Part shown: positions 36,171 through 45,151 of the stretch, piece by piece
Numbering within the stretch: position 1 is the stretch's first letter
How the letters are laid out: the number at the start of each line of letters is the position of its first letter
NCBI RefSeq assembly: GCF_012935325.2
Contig: NZ_JABBYG020000008.1
Location: 186,001 to 250,000, forward strand
From: Paenibacillus sp. PL91
GTDB lineage: Bacteria > Bacillota > Bacilli > Paenibacillales > Paenibacillaceae
Length of the DNA: 64,000 nt
Direction: 5' to 3'
Translations under genes and position numbers: made by a program
The notes under the pieces: generated by a model
Databases searched by the model: none
What the model was told of the DNA's origin: nothing
The model's input: only the letters and a program-made list of their open reading frames with translations

Positions 36171-36771
36171 AATGATGCGGCAAGTGCTTGTGCACCCGAT
36201 CGATTTTTTCCACGACATTCAGGAGCCGGGCCGCATTAAATGGGGGCAGGCGCTGTTTATCGTCGCGCTTGCTTACGTCGCCAGAATGATTGCGATTTTA
36301 ATTACAGGCTACGCCTTCGAGACGAGAGAAAACTATGAGGTTTCTCTCGTGCATGAGCTGATCTGGATCGTCGTGCCTTGGCTGACGTGGACGGTGTCCA
36401 ATTGGGGCGTAAGCGCGATTCTTGAGGGAGAAGGAAAGTTTAAGGAAGTGTTCGTCGGCAGCGCGTTCGCGCTGGTGCCTTATGCAATCTTCATCATCCC
36501 GATCACGCTGCTTACCAATGTGCTGGCGCTCGATGAAAGCGGCATTTATTCGTTCCTCATTAATTTCACGATCTATTGGGTGGGTTGGCTGCTGCTGCTG
36601 AAGGTCAGAATCGTTCACGATTTCGAATTGGTGAAAATGATCTGGATTACGCTGCTGAGCATCGTTGGCATCTTGATTATTTGGTTTATTGGCATTCTGA
36701 TGTTTGGCTTAGTCAATCAGCTCATTAACTTTGTCGTAGACATGTTCAAAGAAATAAACTTCCGAAGGTAG
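36154..36771 (+). CDS. Yip1-domain-like membrane protein
   Basis: 205 residues with five hydrophobic segments and the Yip1-type opening VLVHPIDFFHDIQEPGRIKWGQAL. It overlaps the NHL gene, with GGGAGGGG upstream of its ATG. Bacterial Yip1-like proteins have no settled function; co-occurrence with sugar importers suggests an accessory membrane part here. Confidence 0.75.
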   Translation: MIATFKMMRQVLVHPIDFFHDIQEPGRIKWGQALFIVALAYVARMIAILITGYAFETRENYEVSLVHELIWIVVPWLTWTVSNWGVSAILEGEGKFKEVFVGSAFALVPYAIFIIPITLLTNVLALDESGIYSFLINFTIYWVGWLLLLKVRIVHDFELVKMIWITLLSIVGILIIWFIGILMFGLVNQLINFVVDMFKEINFRR

Positions 36772-36780
36772 GTGTACGAG

Positions 36781-39132
36781 ATGAGGAAACAACGGAAATG
36801 GCTTGTTATTGCGGTGCTGCTGCTCGTTGTCAGCATATTCCCTCACTTCGGGACCGCGGAAGACAAGCTTCAAGTGCAGGCGGAAGCTGACGCTGGCAAG
36901 AATGAGGCTGCGGCGCAGGAGACTGCCGCGGATGCGGATGCGGTTACGTCAGCTGCCGAAGAAGCGCCGGATGAAGCGGCTTCAACTGGCACTGCGGTGC
37001 CCGCTGCCGGGGGAGTAGTGAAGCTGTATCCCGTTTCTGCTACGAAGGAGGTAGCAGAAAACGCCGGCTACAAAATGTACATCGATGAGAAGACAGGCAA
37101 CGTTCGCCTCGTGGATAAACGGACCGGCAAGGAATGGCTAGGTACGCCGCAGCTGCCTCGAACGACGATGCCTAACAATAAAAAGTTTATGGACGCGGCC
37201 GTTCACGTGAAGTATACGGAGGGCTCGGATACGGTTCAAACCTATTTGGCGAAGGAAAAGGAAAATAAGCTGAAGATCGAGACGATCGACGGCGGAGCGA
37301 AGGTGACCTTTCAATTCGTGAAGGAAGAGCTTGAATTTGCGATCGAGTATCGCTTGGTCGAGGACGGCTTCGAGCTTACTATTCCCGAGGCTTCGATTAA
37401 AGAAGCAGGCAAAGCGAAGTTCGTGAGCATCGAGCCGCTGCCGTTCTGGAACGCCGCAGCGGATACCGAGGACGGCGCGATTTTCCTGCCGGACGGCTCG
37501 GGGGCGCTTATGAAATACAGCGCGAAGCATCCGCAATATTTTGCCGGCTATTCGGAAATCATTTACGGCGCTGACCCTGCTTACGTCACGCAGTCGCATG
37601 AAAACATCGACCAAATGTGGAGACAGAAGGTGGCTCCGAAAGAGCTGGTGGCGCTGCCGGTATTCGGCAACTACAGAAGCGAGACCGGCTCATTAGGAAT
37701 CGTAACGAAGGGACAATACGATGCGAAGATCAACGGAACGCCATCCGGCATCCGCGCGATCTCGTATTACCGGACGTCTGCGGAATTTATCTACCGGTGG
37801 AGCGACGTTATTTTTATCGGAACATCGGGTGAAATTCCTTTCTTCCAGGGCAACTGGATCAAAGGTGACCGGCAGACGCGTTATGTGCTGCTGCAGGATA
37901 AGGAAGCGGATTACGTCGGCATGGCGAAGGCATATGGCAAATACCTGCAGCAAGAGCAAGGCCTTCAACCTGCTGAGCAAACGGAAGTCCCTGTCAGGGT
38001 GAAGCTGCTTGGCGGCATTATGCGCGATGAGGTGCTGGGAAGCACGTTTATTTCGATGACAACGTTTGATCAGGCGCGTGAAATGATTGATGCGTTCCAG
38101 CAAAAGGGGATCGCGAACCTCGAGCTGACGTTCTCCGGGTGGTCGGATGACGGCTTGTACGGCGATCAGCCCGATCACTTCCCTGTGGAGAAGAAGCTGG
38201 GTGGAGCGAAGGATCTTAAGGAACTGGCTGCTTATGCCGCGAACAAAGGGGTATCGCTTTATTTGGAAGCGAACTATGCCCGCGCCTTCTCGGAGAGCGA
38301 CGGCATGAAGGAAACGAAGGATGCGATTCGTGGCATGGACCGTGAGGTCGCGCCGAGCACTGATTATTTCGTGGGCAGCAGATGGAACGATGACAGCAGG
38401 CTCTATTATTGGATGAAGCCGGAACGCGTCATCAGCAAGCATCTGAATAAAGAGCTGAAGGATTACGCGAATCTGGGTATATCCGGCGTTCATCTTGCTT
38501 ACTGGGGGGATACGCTCTATTCCGACATCGATCCGAAGTCGCAAACATCGCGCGGCGAGACAGCGGCCGCATGGGTGAAGGCTGCCGATGCGATTCGGGA
38601 AGCAACGGGCGGCACATCCGTCGATTACGGCTTTGCGTATATGCTCGGACATATAGACGGCATCAGCGGGGCACCGCTCGATTCCAGCCATTTTATTTAC
38701 AATGACGAGACGGTTCCTTTCTATCAAATTGCGGTGCGCGGGCTGGTTCCTTACACAGCTAATGCGATGAACCTGCGAAACGATGCGCAAAATGAGCTGC
38801 TTCGGAGCGTGGAATACGGTGCTCTGCCAAGCCTTGAGCTGACGTACGAGCCGACGACGAAGCTTCAGCGAACGTTGGAGGATCGGCTTTGGAGCTCGCA
38901 ATATACGACGTGGATCGATGACGCCGCCGAGCAGTACAAGGAGCTTGAACAAATCTATGAGGCGATCTCGAATCAGCCGATTGCGGATCATGAGAAGCTG
39001 AGCAGCAACGTGTTCAGAACGACATACGCGAATGGAACGAGGGTCATCGTCAATTACGGCGGAGCTGAAGCCACGGTTGACGGCATTTCGGTTCCTGCGG
39101 CAGGCTACCTCATGCAGAACGGAGGGGAATGA
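36781..39132 (+). CDS. DUF5696-like exported protein, candidate glycosidase-type TIM barrel
   Basis: 783 residues from the ATG at 36781 (an in-frame GTG at 36772 is too near the AGGTAGG site). A hydrophobic N-terminal export signal is followed by a long Ala/Glu-rich linker (about residues 25-80), a beta-sandwich-like region with FLPDGSGALM, and a region that reads like a (beta/alpha)8 barrel: NLELTFSGWSDDGLYG, VSLYLEANYARAF, VHLAYWGDTLYSDIDP, SVDYGFAYM. Conserved acids at strand ends (D of WSDDG, E of LEANY, D of WGDTL) fit a retaining or inverting glycosidase. Catalysis is inferred, not shown. Situated between the two permease pairs, it could trim the glycan before uptake. Confidence 0.7.
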   Translation: MRKQRKWLVIAVLLLVVSIFPHFGTAEDKLQVQAEADAGKNEAAAQETAADADAVTSAAEEAPDEAASTGTAVPAAGGVVKLYPVSATKEVAENAGYKMYIDEKTGNVRLVDKRTGKEWLGTPQLPRTTMPNNKKFMDAAVHVKYTEGSDTVQTYLAKEKENKLKIETIDGGAKVTFQFVKEELEFAIEYRLVEDGFELTIPEASIKEAGKAKFVSIEPLPFWNAAADTEDGAIFLPDGSGALMKYSAKHPQYFAGYSEIIYGADPAYVTQSHENIDQMWRQKVAPKELVALPVFGNYRSETGSLGIVTKGQYDAKINGTPSGIRAISYYRTSAEFIYRWSDVIFIGTSGEIPFFQGNWIKGDRQTRYVLLQDKEADYVGMAKAYGKYLQQEQGLQPAEQTEVPVRVKLLGGIMRDEVLGSTFISMTTFDQAREMIDAFQQKGIANLELTFSGWSDDGLYGDQPDHFPVEKKLGGAKDLKELAAYAANKGVSLYLEANYARAFSESDGMKETKDAIRGMDREVAPSTDYFVGSRWNDDSRLYYWMKPERVISKHLNKELKDYANLGISGVHLAYWGDTLYSDIDPKSQTSRGETAAAWVKAADAIREATGGTSVDYGFAYMLGHIDGISGAPLDSSHFIYNDETVPFYQIAVRGLVPYTANAMNLRNDAQNELLRSVEYGALPSLELTYEPTTKLQRTLEDRLWSSQYTTWIDDAAEQYKELEQIYEAISNQPIADHEKLSSNVFRTTYANGTRVIVNYGGAEATVDGISVPAAGYLMQNGGE

Positions 39133-39134
39133 GC

Positions 39135-40013
39135 ATGGGCAAAAAATTAGGACTCTCGATGAGAGGCCGTCACATCTTTGAGGGCTATTCGTTCATTTCC
39201 ATTTGGATCATCGGCTTCTTGCTGTTCATGGTCATTCCGCTCGGCAAGTCTCTCTATTATTCGCTTAACAATCTGGAGGTTACGAAGGAAGGATTAAAGG
39301 CCTCCTATACGGGCCTCACCCATTACCGCGCCGCCTTCACGACGGATATCGATTTTGTTCCGCTGCTGCAAGGGACGCTGACGACGATGCTCTCGCAAGT
39401 TCCGCTCATTCTAATCTTTGCGATGTTCAGCGCATTGCTGCTCAATCGCCAATTTCGCGGCCGCACGTTATTCCGCGGTATTTTCTTCCTGCCGGTCATT
39501 ATCGCATCCGGCGCGATTTTAAGAGAATTGCTGGAGCAGGGCGCAGCCCAGCTCCCGATCTTTTACCAATATGACCTTTACAGCAAGCTGAATGCGTTTA
39601 TACCGGAGAGCATATTGGACCCGCTGCTTCAATATGCGGATTCGCTGACACTGGTCATGTGGGATTCAGGCGTGCAAATTTTGATTTTCATCGCCGGCTT
39701 GCAGACGATTTCTCCTGCGCTTTACGAAGCGGCCAAATGCGACGGAGCGACGAAATGGGAGAGCTTCTGGAAAATTACGTTCCCGATGATTATGCCGATG
39801 ATGTTCGTAAATACGCTTTACAGCGTCGTAAACTCGTTTACCAAAACGGATAATCAAATTATGAATCACATTATGAACAACGTATTTAAAACGAATAATT
39901 ACGCGTATGGCTCCGCAATGGGCTGGATTTACTTTATAGTCATTTCGGTCGTGCTGGCGGTCGTGTTTTTCATATTCCGCAAAAGCTTATCAGCGACCGA
40001 AGGTAGGGGGTAG
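39135..40013 (+). CDS. CUT1 sugar ABC importer permease (MalF type), second pair
   Basis: 292 residues with six TM segments and EAA loop EAAKCDGATKWESFWKITFP. The ATG at 39135 is preferred since GGAGG lies nine nt upstream; the ATG at 39129 overlaps the previous stop but is only three nt from that site. Translational coupling to the preceding gene is likely either way. Confidence 0.88.
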   Translation: MGKKLGLSMRGRHIFEGYSFISIWIIGFLLFMVIPLGKSLYYSLNNLEVTKEGLKASYTGLTHYRAAFTTDIDFVPLLQGTLTTMLSQVPLILIFAMFSALLLNRQFRGRTLFRGIFFLPVIIASGAILRELLEQGAAQLPIFYQYDLYSKLNAFIPESILDPLLQYADSLTLVMWDSGVQILIFIAGLQTISPALYEAAKCDGATKWESFWKITFPMIMPMMFVNTLYSVVNSFTKTDNQIMNHIMNNVFKTNNYAYGSAMGWIYFIVISVVLAVVFFIFRKSLSATEGRG

Positions 40014-40018
40014 AAGGC

Positions 40019-40999
40019 ATGAGTTCACCAAGTGTGACCGAAAAATATGCGGGTCTTCAAGGCAAAGCGGAAGCGGTCTGGAAGGTGACGTGGATGAAGC
40101 GCGGACGCGGCATAGTCGGAACGTTCTTCTACTATTTAGTCATACTCAGCTTGGCGTTCGTATTCGTCTATCCGCTGCTTTACATGGTATCCAAATCGCT
40201 TATGCGGCCGGAGGATGTAGCGGATGCGACGATTCAATGGATTCCGAAGCAGTTCAGCTTAACGAATTACTCGATTGCGCTTAAGGCGATCAACTTCTGG
40301 CCGGGGCTATTGAACAGCTCGATCATCTCTTTCGGGAGCGCGATTTTGCAGGTCGTCAGCTGCTCTATTGTCGGCTACGGCTTCGCGCGTTACCGCTTCC
40401 CCGGTCAAGCGCTGTTTCTGGCGATGGTCGTGTTTACGTTTCTTGTACCGCCGCAGACGATTGTCGTGCCGCTGTTTACCTTTTTCCTCGACTTGGGCTG
40501 GGTCAATACGCATTTGCCGTTTGTTGTGCCAGCGCTGCTCGGCCACGGGCTGAAAGGCTCCTTGTTCGTGCTTATCTTTATACAATTTTATCGCACCCTC
40601 CCGAACGTGCTGGAGGAGGCGGCGAGAATCGATGGCGCAGGCGCATTCCGCACGTACTGGATGATTATGTTCCCGCTCGCCAAGCCGGCCATGCTGGTCG
40701 TCTTCCTGTTCTCGGTCGTATGGCACTGGAATGACCTATTCGAGCCTAATATGTATTTGCTCGTTCCGGAGTATTTTAATTTGGCGCAAAATATGGCCTT
40801 CTTCAACGGAAACGCGAATTTAGATCTTCAGCAGGCATCGAGCTCCGTATCCGCAGGCACGCTAGGCATGGCGCCCACGCTGCAAAACCAAGTCATGGCC
40901 GGCGTCATGCTCACGATACTGCCTGTGCTCATCCTGTACATGTTCACGCAGCGCTACTTCGTAGAAAGCGTGGAGCGTTCCGGTATCGCGGGTGAATAG
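40019..40999 (+). CDS. CUT1 sugar ABC importer permease (MalG type), second pair
   Basis: 326 residues, six TM segments, EAA loop EEAARIDGAGAFRTYWMIMFP. It has an unusually long loop before the last TM (about residues 245-290, with NLAQNMAFFNGNANLDLQQ). Starts 5 nt after its partner and is the last gene of the nine-gene operon. No plus-strand terminator with a T run follows directly; the hairpin at 41031 may still act as one. Confidence 0.9.
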   Translation: MSSPSVTEKYAGLQGKAEAVWKVTWMKRGRGIVGTFFYYLVILSLAFVFVYPLLYMVSKSLMRPEDVADATIQWIPKQFSLTNYSIALKAINFWPGLLNSSIISFGSAILQVVSCSIVGYGFARYRFPGQALFLAMVVFTFLVPPQTIVVPLFTFFLDLGWVNTHLPFVVPALLGHGLKGSLFVLIFIQFYRTLPNVLEEAARIDGAGAFRTYWMIMFPLAKPAMLVVFLFSVVWHWNDLFEPNMYLLVPEYFNLAQNMAFFNGNANLDLQQASSSVSAGTLGMAPTLQNQVMAGVMLTILPVLILYMFTQRYFVESVERSGIAGE

Positions 41000-41024
41000 C
41001 GCAATGAACGCCGGTGCCTGACGT

Positions 41025-41061
41025 GAAAAAAGGAGCTTAGCGGCTGAGGCCGCTAGCTCCT
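41025..41061 (-). terminator. Terminator of the ArsR-type regulator gene
   Basis: On the minus strand a 12-bp stem (41061-41050 with 41043-41031, one bulge) followed by TTTTTT. On the plus strand the stem is followed by AATCGTTTCG, a poor tract. Confidence 0.8.
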
Positions 41062-41974
41062 AATCGTTTCGTTCGTAGTATAGCTTGAAGACGATGTCTT
41101 GGTTATAGTTGCCGAAACCGGCGCCGAATAGCGTAACGCCGCCTACATTTTCGGCGTCTTCTTCAACGGCTATGCGGAATTTCCACTGCTTGTTTAAGAT
41201 GTCGATATCATCAAGGGTAACGTCGGATATTTGCTGGCCGTCTATAAACGTTCCGTTAGGCGTAATTTTCAATACTTTAAGCAGGCCATATTGATTGATC
41301 TCGTCCCACCACCAATCAGGCGTGTACTTCCCGCGTTTTCCGCCGAAGTCGCCTGGGCTTGTCCATAAGCCGATTTTGGTGCCGTTGATATAAAAGGAAA
41401 TGTCGGACGGCCAATTCTCGTTGGCAAACGGAGCCTCGGACGATATTTCGAAAGAAATTTCGAGCTCGGTTGGCTTCTCGCTTTTCAGTAGAAAGTTAGC
41501 AATCTTGTATTCGATGAAGCCGCTGCTGAACCATAATATTTTCGCATTAGTGCGCTCCGAATCAAGAAAAAAACGCGGCTCGTCGAACATGCCGATTACC
41601 TTCACCGTAGTAGCGAGGCCGCATGTTGGTTCTACTTCGAAGTCGGTATAATGGCCTACGGAAACGATAGATTCGTGATAAGTGCGCAGCGCGGGACGGC
41701 TTTTGGAAGGGAAATCGATTTCGATGCTGTCGGTAATAAGCTTGCACATTTTTTTGGTGCCGCCGCTGCTGGAAACCATCTCGGAGCTGATAAGCCCGGC
41801 TTTCTCCAGCTTTTTGACATGCATCGTCATGATTGGGCTGCTCAGCTCGAGCGCCTGTGCGAGATCCTTAATATTCATTTCCTGCTTCGCCAGCAATTGA
41901 ATGATCCGAAGTCTTACATCGCTCGCCAATGCTTCATAAACCGGTAAATGCGTATCTGAAATATCTATCTTCAT
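41060..41974 (-). CDS. ArsR-type winged-helix regulator with large C-terminal domain
   Basis: 304 residues. Start ATG at 41974 is chosen because GCGGAGTG lies just upstream on the minus strand; the in-frame ATG at 42019 lies inside a palindrome and has no ribosome site. N-terminal winged helix (ALASDVRLRIIQLLAKQEMNIKDLAQALELSSPIMTMHVKKLEKAGLI) with no obvious metal-binding Cys pattern, then about 220 residues of beta-rich effector domain (NWPSDISFYINGTKIGLWTSPGDFGGKRGKYTPDWWW). Probably senses a sugar and controls the divergent GH43 gene and perhaps the importer operon. Confidence 0.82.
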   Translation of the reverse strand: MKIDISDTHLPVYEALASDVRLRIIQLLAKQEMNIKDLAQALELSSPIMTMHVKKLEKAGLISSEMVSSSGGTKKMCKLITDSIEIDFPSKSRPALRTYHESIVSVGHYTDFEVEPTCGLATTVKVIGMFDEPRFFLDSERTNAKILWFSSGFIEYKIANFLLKSEKPTELEISFEISSEAPFANENWPSDISFYINGTKIGLWTSPGDFGGKRGKYTPDWWWDEINQYGLLKVLKITPNGTFIDGQQISDVTLDDIDILNKQWKFRIAVEEDAENVGGVTLFGAGFGNYNQDIVFKLYYERND

Positions 41975-42014
41975 GCTTTCACTCCGCTCAACTTTATTAA
42001 CATTGCAATCGCTC

Positions 42015-42028
42015 TTCATTTAAATGAA
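42015..42028. promoter_or_regulatory. Perfect palindrome TTCATTTAAATGAA between the regulator and GH43 genes
   Basis: A 14-bp self-complementary site in the 199-nt divergent gap, 41 nt before the regulator start. Good candidate operator for the ArsR-type protein. Confidence 0.5.
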
Positions 42029-42173
42029 TGAAATAAGAAGTTGTTATGATATCCGTTATTAATATTCTACAAAAGGGAACTATTTGTTTATTTTATATGT
42101 TAATAGTTGGCTTGACAAATTATATTTCCAACCCAAGTACATACCATTTTTAGCTGGAGGATTGAGAGGAATC

Positions 42174-43142
42174 ATGAGCATACAAGCATCCGAGCAGTCG
42201 CGCAAGCAGCTGCGTAATCCATTAGTAGAGCAACGGGCAGACCCTTGGGTTTTGAAGCATGCGGATGGGTATTATTATTTTACGGGCTCCGTCCCTGAGT
42301 ATGATAGAATCGAGCTGCGAAGAGCGTCTACGATCGAAGGGCTGACCGATGCAGAGCAGGCTGTCGTGTGGAAGCAGCATCATACAGGGGCGATGAGCAA
42401 AAACATTTGGGCTCCGGAGCTGCATTTTATCGGTGGCAAATGGTATATCTACTTCGCCGCTGCGAAGGAAGACGCACCGTTCCGGCATCGTATGTATGTG
42501 CTTGAGAACGACTCGGCGAATCCGCTTGAAGGCAGCTGGACGGAGAAGGGACAAATCGTCACGGATTGGGATTCCTTCTCTTTGGATGCTACTAGCTTCG
42601 AGCATAACGGCGAGCAATATTTAGTATGGGCGCAGCAGGACCCCGCCATTCAAGGCAATACAAATTTGTATATTGCGATGATGGACAATCCATGGACGCT
42701 TAAGAGCAAGCAGGTGATGATCACGAGGCCTGAGCTGGATTGGGAAGTTATCGGCTTCATGGTGAATGAGGGAGCGGCTGTGCTGAAACGTGGCGGCAAA
42801 ATCTATTTGACGTATTCCGGCAGCGCGACGAATCACAATTATGCGATGGGCATGCTGACGGCTGTTGAAACGAGCGACTTGCTAGATCCAGCCTCTTGGG
42901 TGAAGTCGCAGGAGCCAGTGTTTGCGAGCTGTGATGAAAACAGCCAATACGGACCGGGACATAACAGCTTTACGGTATCGGAGGACGGCAAGCAGGATAT
43001 TCTCATCTACCATGCCCGCAGCTACAAAGAAATTGTAGGCGATCCGCTGTTTGATCCGAATCGCCATGCGCGAGCAAAGGTGTTCACATGGAACATCGAC
43101 GGCACACCGAACTTTGGCCTTCCGCCGGCTGATACTAAATAA
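42174..43142 (+). CDS. Glycoside hydrolase family 43 enzyme
   Basis: 322 residues from the ATG at 42174 (GGAGG and AGAGGA upstream; an earlier in-frame ATG at 42084 lacks a site). No signal peptide, so cytoplasmic. Five-bladed propeller features: general base D23 (RADPWVLK), pKa-modulating D138 (SLDAT) and general acid E199 (VNEGA), plus IWAPELHFIGGKWYIYF. GH43 enzymes of this type release alpha-L-arabinofuranose or xylose from imported oligosaccharides. It probably acts on sugar brought in by the neighbouring importers. Confidence 0.9.
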   Translation: MSIQASEQSRKQLRNPLVEQRADPWVLKHADGYYYFTGSVPEYDRIELRRASTIEGLTDAEQAVVWKQHHTGAMSKNIWAPELHFIGGKWYIYFAAAKEDAPFRHRMYVLENDSANPLEGSWTEKGQIVTDWDSFSLDATSFEHNGEQYLVWAQQDPAIQGNTNLYIAMMDNPWTLKSKQVMITRPELDWEVIGFMVNEGAAVLKRGGKIYLTYSGSATNHNYAMGMLTAVETSDLLDPASWVKSQEPVFASCDENSQYGPGHNSFTVSEDGKQDILIYHARSYKEIVGDPLFDPNRHARAKVFTWNIDGTPNFGLPPADTK

Positions 43143-43154
43143 TGACATATAGAA

Positions 43155-43184
43155 AGAGCTGCCATGTCGATGGCGGCTCTTTTT
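43155..43184 (+). terminator. Terminator after the GH43 gene
   Basis: 11-bp stem (43155-43165 with 43170-43180, one G-U) followed by TTTTTG. Confidence 0.88.
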
Positions 43185-43336
43185 GTATGTGAATAAAAGG
43201 CTAGGAGACACAAGCCTAACAATTGATTTAGCTTTGTATGGAAATCATATTCTGTTACTGTTTTTTATGGATTTTAAGCACTGGATAAAAGAATATTTCT
43301 TCCTATAGTGGACAGCATACCACTGGAGGTGATTAT

Positions 43337-43582
43337 GTGATAAATCAACAAACATTGGCGGCGCATGAGTCGCTCGAAGTACATGAAGCAATCAACTTCA
43401 AGACGCTGTGCATATTAAAATCCAAAATGATGCAAGGATTAGTATTCGATCAAGACCTGAAAGCATTGATGCAGAAAGACGTGGAGCAAGCAACGCAAGC
43501 GATTGCCGACCTGCAAGTCGTGTATGCAAAAGCCGCATTCCAAGCTCCCATTCCTAATCGTCCAACACCAATCTTAAATTGA
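43337..43582 (+). CDS. Small CotF-like spore coat protein (YraG-like)
   Basis: 81 residues. GTG start at 43337 with GGAGGTG upstream. It opens with AAHESLEVHEAINFKTLCILK, closely matched by the 64-residue protein at 45152 (ALHETLEVHEIAAFKTVCLTK). Size and order match yraG of Bacillus subtilis, first gene of a sporulation cluster. Likely a forespore or coat component made late in sporulation. Confidence 0.82.
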   Translation: MINQQTLAAHESLEVHEAINFKTLCILKSKMMQGLVFDQDLKALMQKDVEQATQAIADLQVVYAKAAFQAPIPNRPTPILN

Positions 43583-43591
43583 AGGTGAAAA

Positions 43592-43960
43592 TTGATGAAT
43601 AATGATTATTTAGACCCGAGCAATGCACTGAATATGCCGGAAATGGCGGATATGACGTTTGCAATGGATTTCCTCATCCGAGCCAAGGAGGGGGTAAGAA
43701 ACACTGCGACAGCGCTAACTGAAACGATTTCTCCAGACGCTAGAGCGCTTTTGCGGGCTCAGCTCTACCAAGGCATTGCAATGCATCAGGAAATTACTGA
43801 TTTAATGATCAGCAAGAAATGGTTTCATCCTTACGGACTTCAGGAACAATTCCAATTGGATATGCTTGGCGCTCTTAATGCTGTACAAATCGGGGGAATG
43901 GATCTCTTCCCAGGCGATACCTCACGCAAAGGCATGTTTGATCGGACACCTGATGAATAA
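43592..43960 (+). CDS. CotF-like spore coat protein (YraF-like)
   Basis: 122 residues. Contains the CotF-type helical pattern ADMTFAMDFLIRAKEGVRNTATALTET followed by MHQEITDLMISKKWFHPY. Its core recurs in the 99-residue protein at 45361. Starts 9 nt after the previous gene. Predicted helical bundle, structural part of the spore coat. Confidence 0.85.
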   Translation: MMNNDYLDPSNALNMPEMADMTFAMDFLIRAKEGVRNTATALTETISPDARALLRAQLYQGIAMHQEITDLMISKKWFHPYGLQEQFQLDMLGALNAVQIGGMDLFPGDTSRKGMFDRTPDE

Positions 43961-43981
43961 CATTATTGGAGGAATTGAAAA

Positions 43982-45118
43982 ATGAAAGCTGTCACGTATC
44001 AAGGCCTCAAGAATGTCGTGGTAAAGGAAGTACCCGATCCAAAAATCGAGAAAGCCGATGATATGATCGTCAGAATGACGACCACGGCTATTTGCGGTTC
44101 AGACTTGCACCTGATTCACGGCATGATTCCTAATCTACAGGAAGACTACGTGATTGGACATGAGCCAATGGGAATAGTAGAAGAGGTCGGTCCCGGCGTA
44201 ACGAATTTAAAAAAGGGTGACCGTGTCATCATTCCGTTTAATATCAGCTGCGGTGAATGCTTCTACTGCAAAAACCAGTTGGAAAGCCAATGCGATAACT
44301 CAAATGAGAACGGGGATATGGGCGCTTATTTCGGATATTCAGGAACGACAGGAGGTTATCCTGGCGGACAGGCGGAATTTTTGCGGGTGCCTTATGCTAA
44401 TTTTACTCACTTCAAAATTCCAGAAAGCTGCGAAGAGCCGGATGAAAAGCTATGTTTAATTGCCGATGCTATGACAACTGCCTACTGGAGCGTCGATAAT
44501 TCCGGCGTGAAGGACGGAGATACCGTTATCGTTTTGGGCTGTGGCCCTGTAGGTCTGTTAACTCAAAAATTTTGTTGGTTAAAAGGAGCAAAGCGCGTAA
44601 TCGCGGTTGATTATATCGATTACCGCCTGGAGCATGCAAAGCGTACCAACAAAGTAGAAACTGTAAACTTCGAGCACGGAGAGAATATTGGCAATCACTT
44701 GAAGGAAATGACGAAAGGCGGAGCGGATGTCGTAATCGATTGTTCCGGGATGAGCGGTAAGATGACTCCGTTGGAGGCTATCGCTTCAGGTCTCAAGCTG
44801 CATGGCGGAGCAATGGGCGGTATCGTGATTTCTTCTCAGTGCGTGCGCAAGGGCGGCACGATCCAAATTACGGGGGTATACGGCGGACGGTATAACGGGT
44901 TCCCGCTTGGCGATATTTTTCAACGGAATGTCAATATCCGCACGGGACAAGCTCCAGTCATCCACTATATGCCTTATATGTATGAGCTGATTGCGACAGG
45001 CAAAGTAGAGGTGGGAGACATCGTCACACATATCATGCCGCTTAGTGAGGCTAAACGCGGCTATGAAGTTTTTGATACGAGACAGGATAACTGCATTAAA
45101 GTCATTCTCAAGCCTTGA
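43982..45118 (+). CDS. adhB: Zinc-dependent alcohol dehydrogenase (AdhB-like)
   Basis: 378 residues, medium-chain dehydrogenase. Catalytic zinc ligands C38, H60 and E61; structural zinc Cys at 90, 93, 96 and 104 (C-x2-C-x2-C-x7-C); NAD-binding Rossmann motif GCGPVGLL. The long insert with YSGTTGGYPGGQAEFLRVPYAN is typical of the formaldehyde/alcohol dehydrogenase-like branch. It is nested between two CotF-like gene pairs as in the yra cluster. Possible aldehyde detoxification in the mother cell or spore; substrate unknown. Confidence 0.92.
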   Translation: MKAVTYQGLKNVVVKEVPDPKIEKADDMIVRMTTTAICGSDLHLIHGMIPNLQEDYVIGHEPMGIVEEVGPGVTNLKKGDRVIIPFNISCGECFYCKNQLESQCDNSNENGDMGAYFGYSGTTGGYPGGQAEFLRVPYANFTHFKIPESCEEPDEKLCLIADAMTTAYWSVDNSGVKDGDTVIVLGCGPVGLLTQKFCWLKGAKRVIAVDYIDYRLEHAKRTNKVETVNFEHGENIGNHLKEMTKGGADVVIDCSGMSGKMTPLEAIASGLKLHGGAMGGIVISSQCVRKGGTIQITGVYGGRYNGFPLGDIFQRNVNIRTGQAPVIHYMPYMYELIATGKVEVGDIVTHIMPLSEAKRGYEVFDTRQDNCIKVILKP

Positions 45119-45151
45119 TGTTATTAATAGAATCGGAGGTGCAACTCGCTC

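Noticed and set aside
37693..38991. 432-residue open frame on the minus strand
   Set aside because: Antisense to the DUF5696-like gene; the plus-strand product has clear domain motifs while this one has none.
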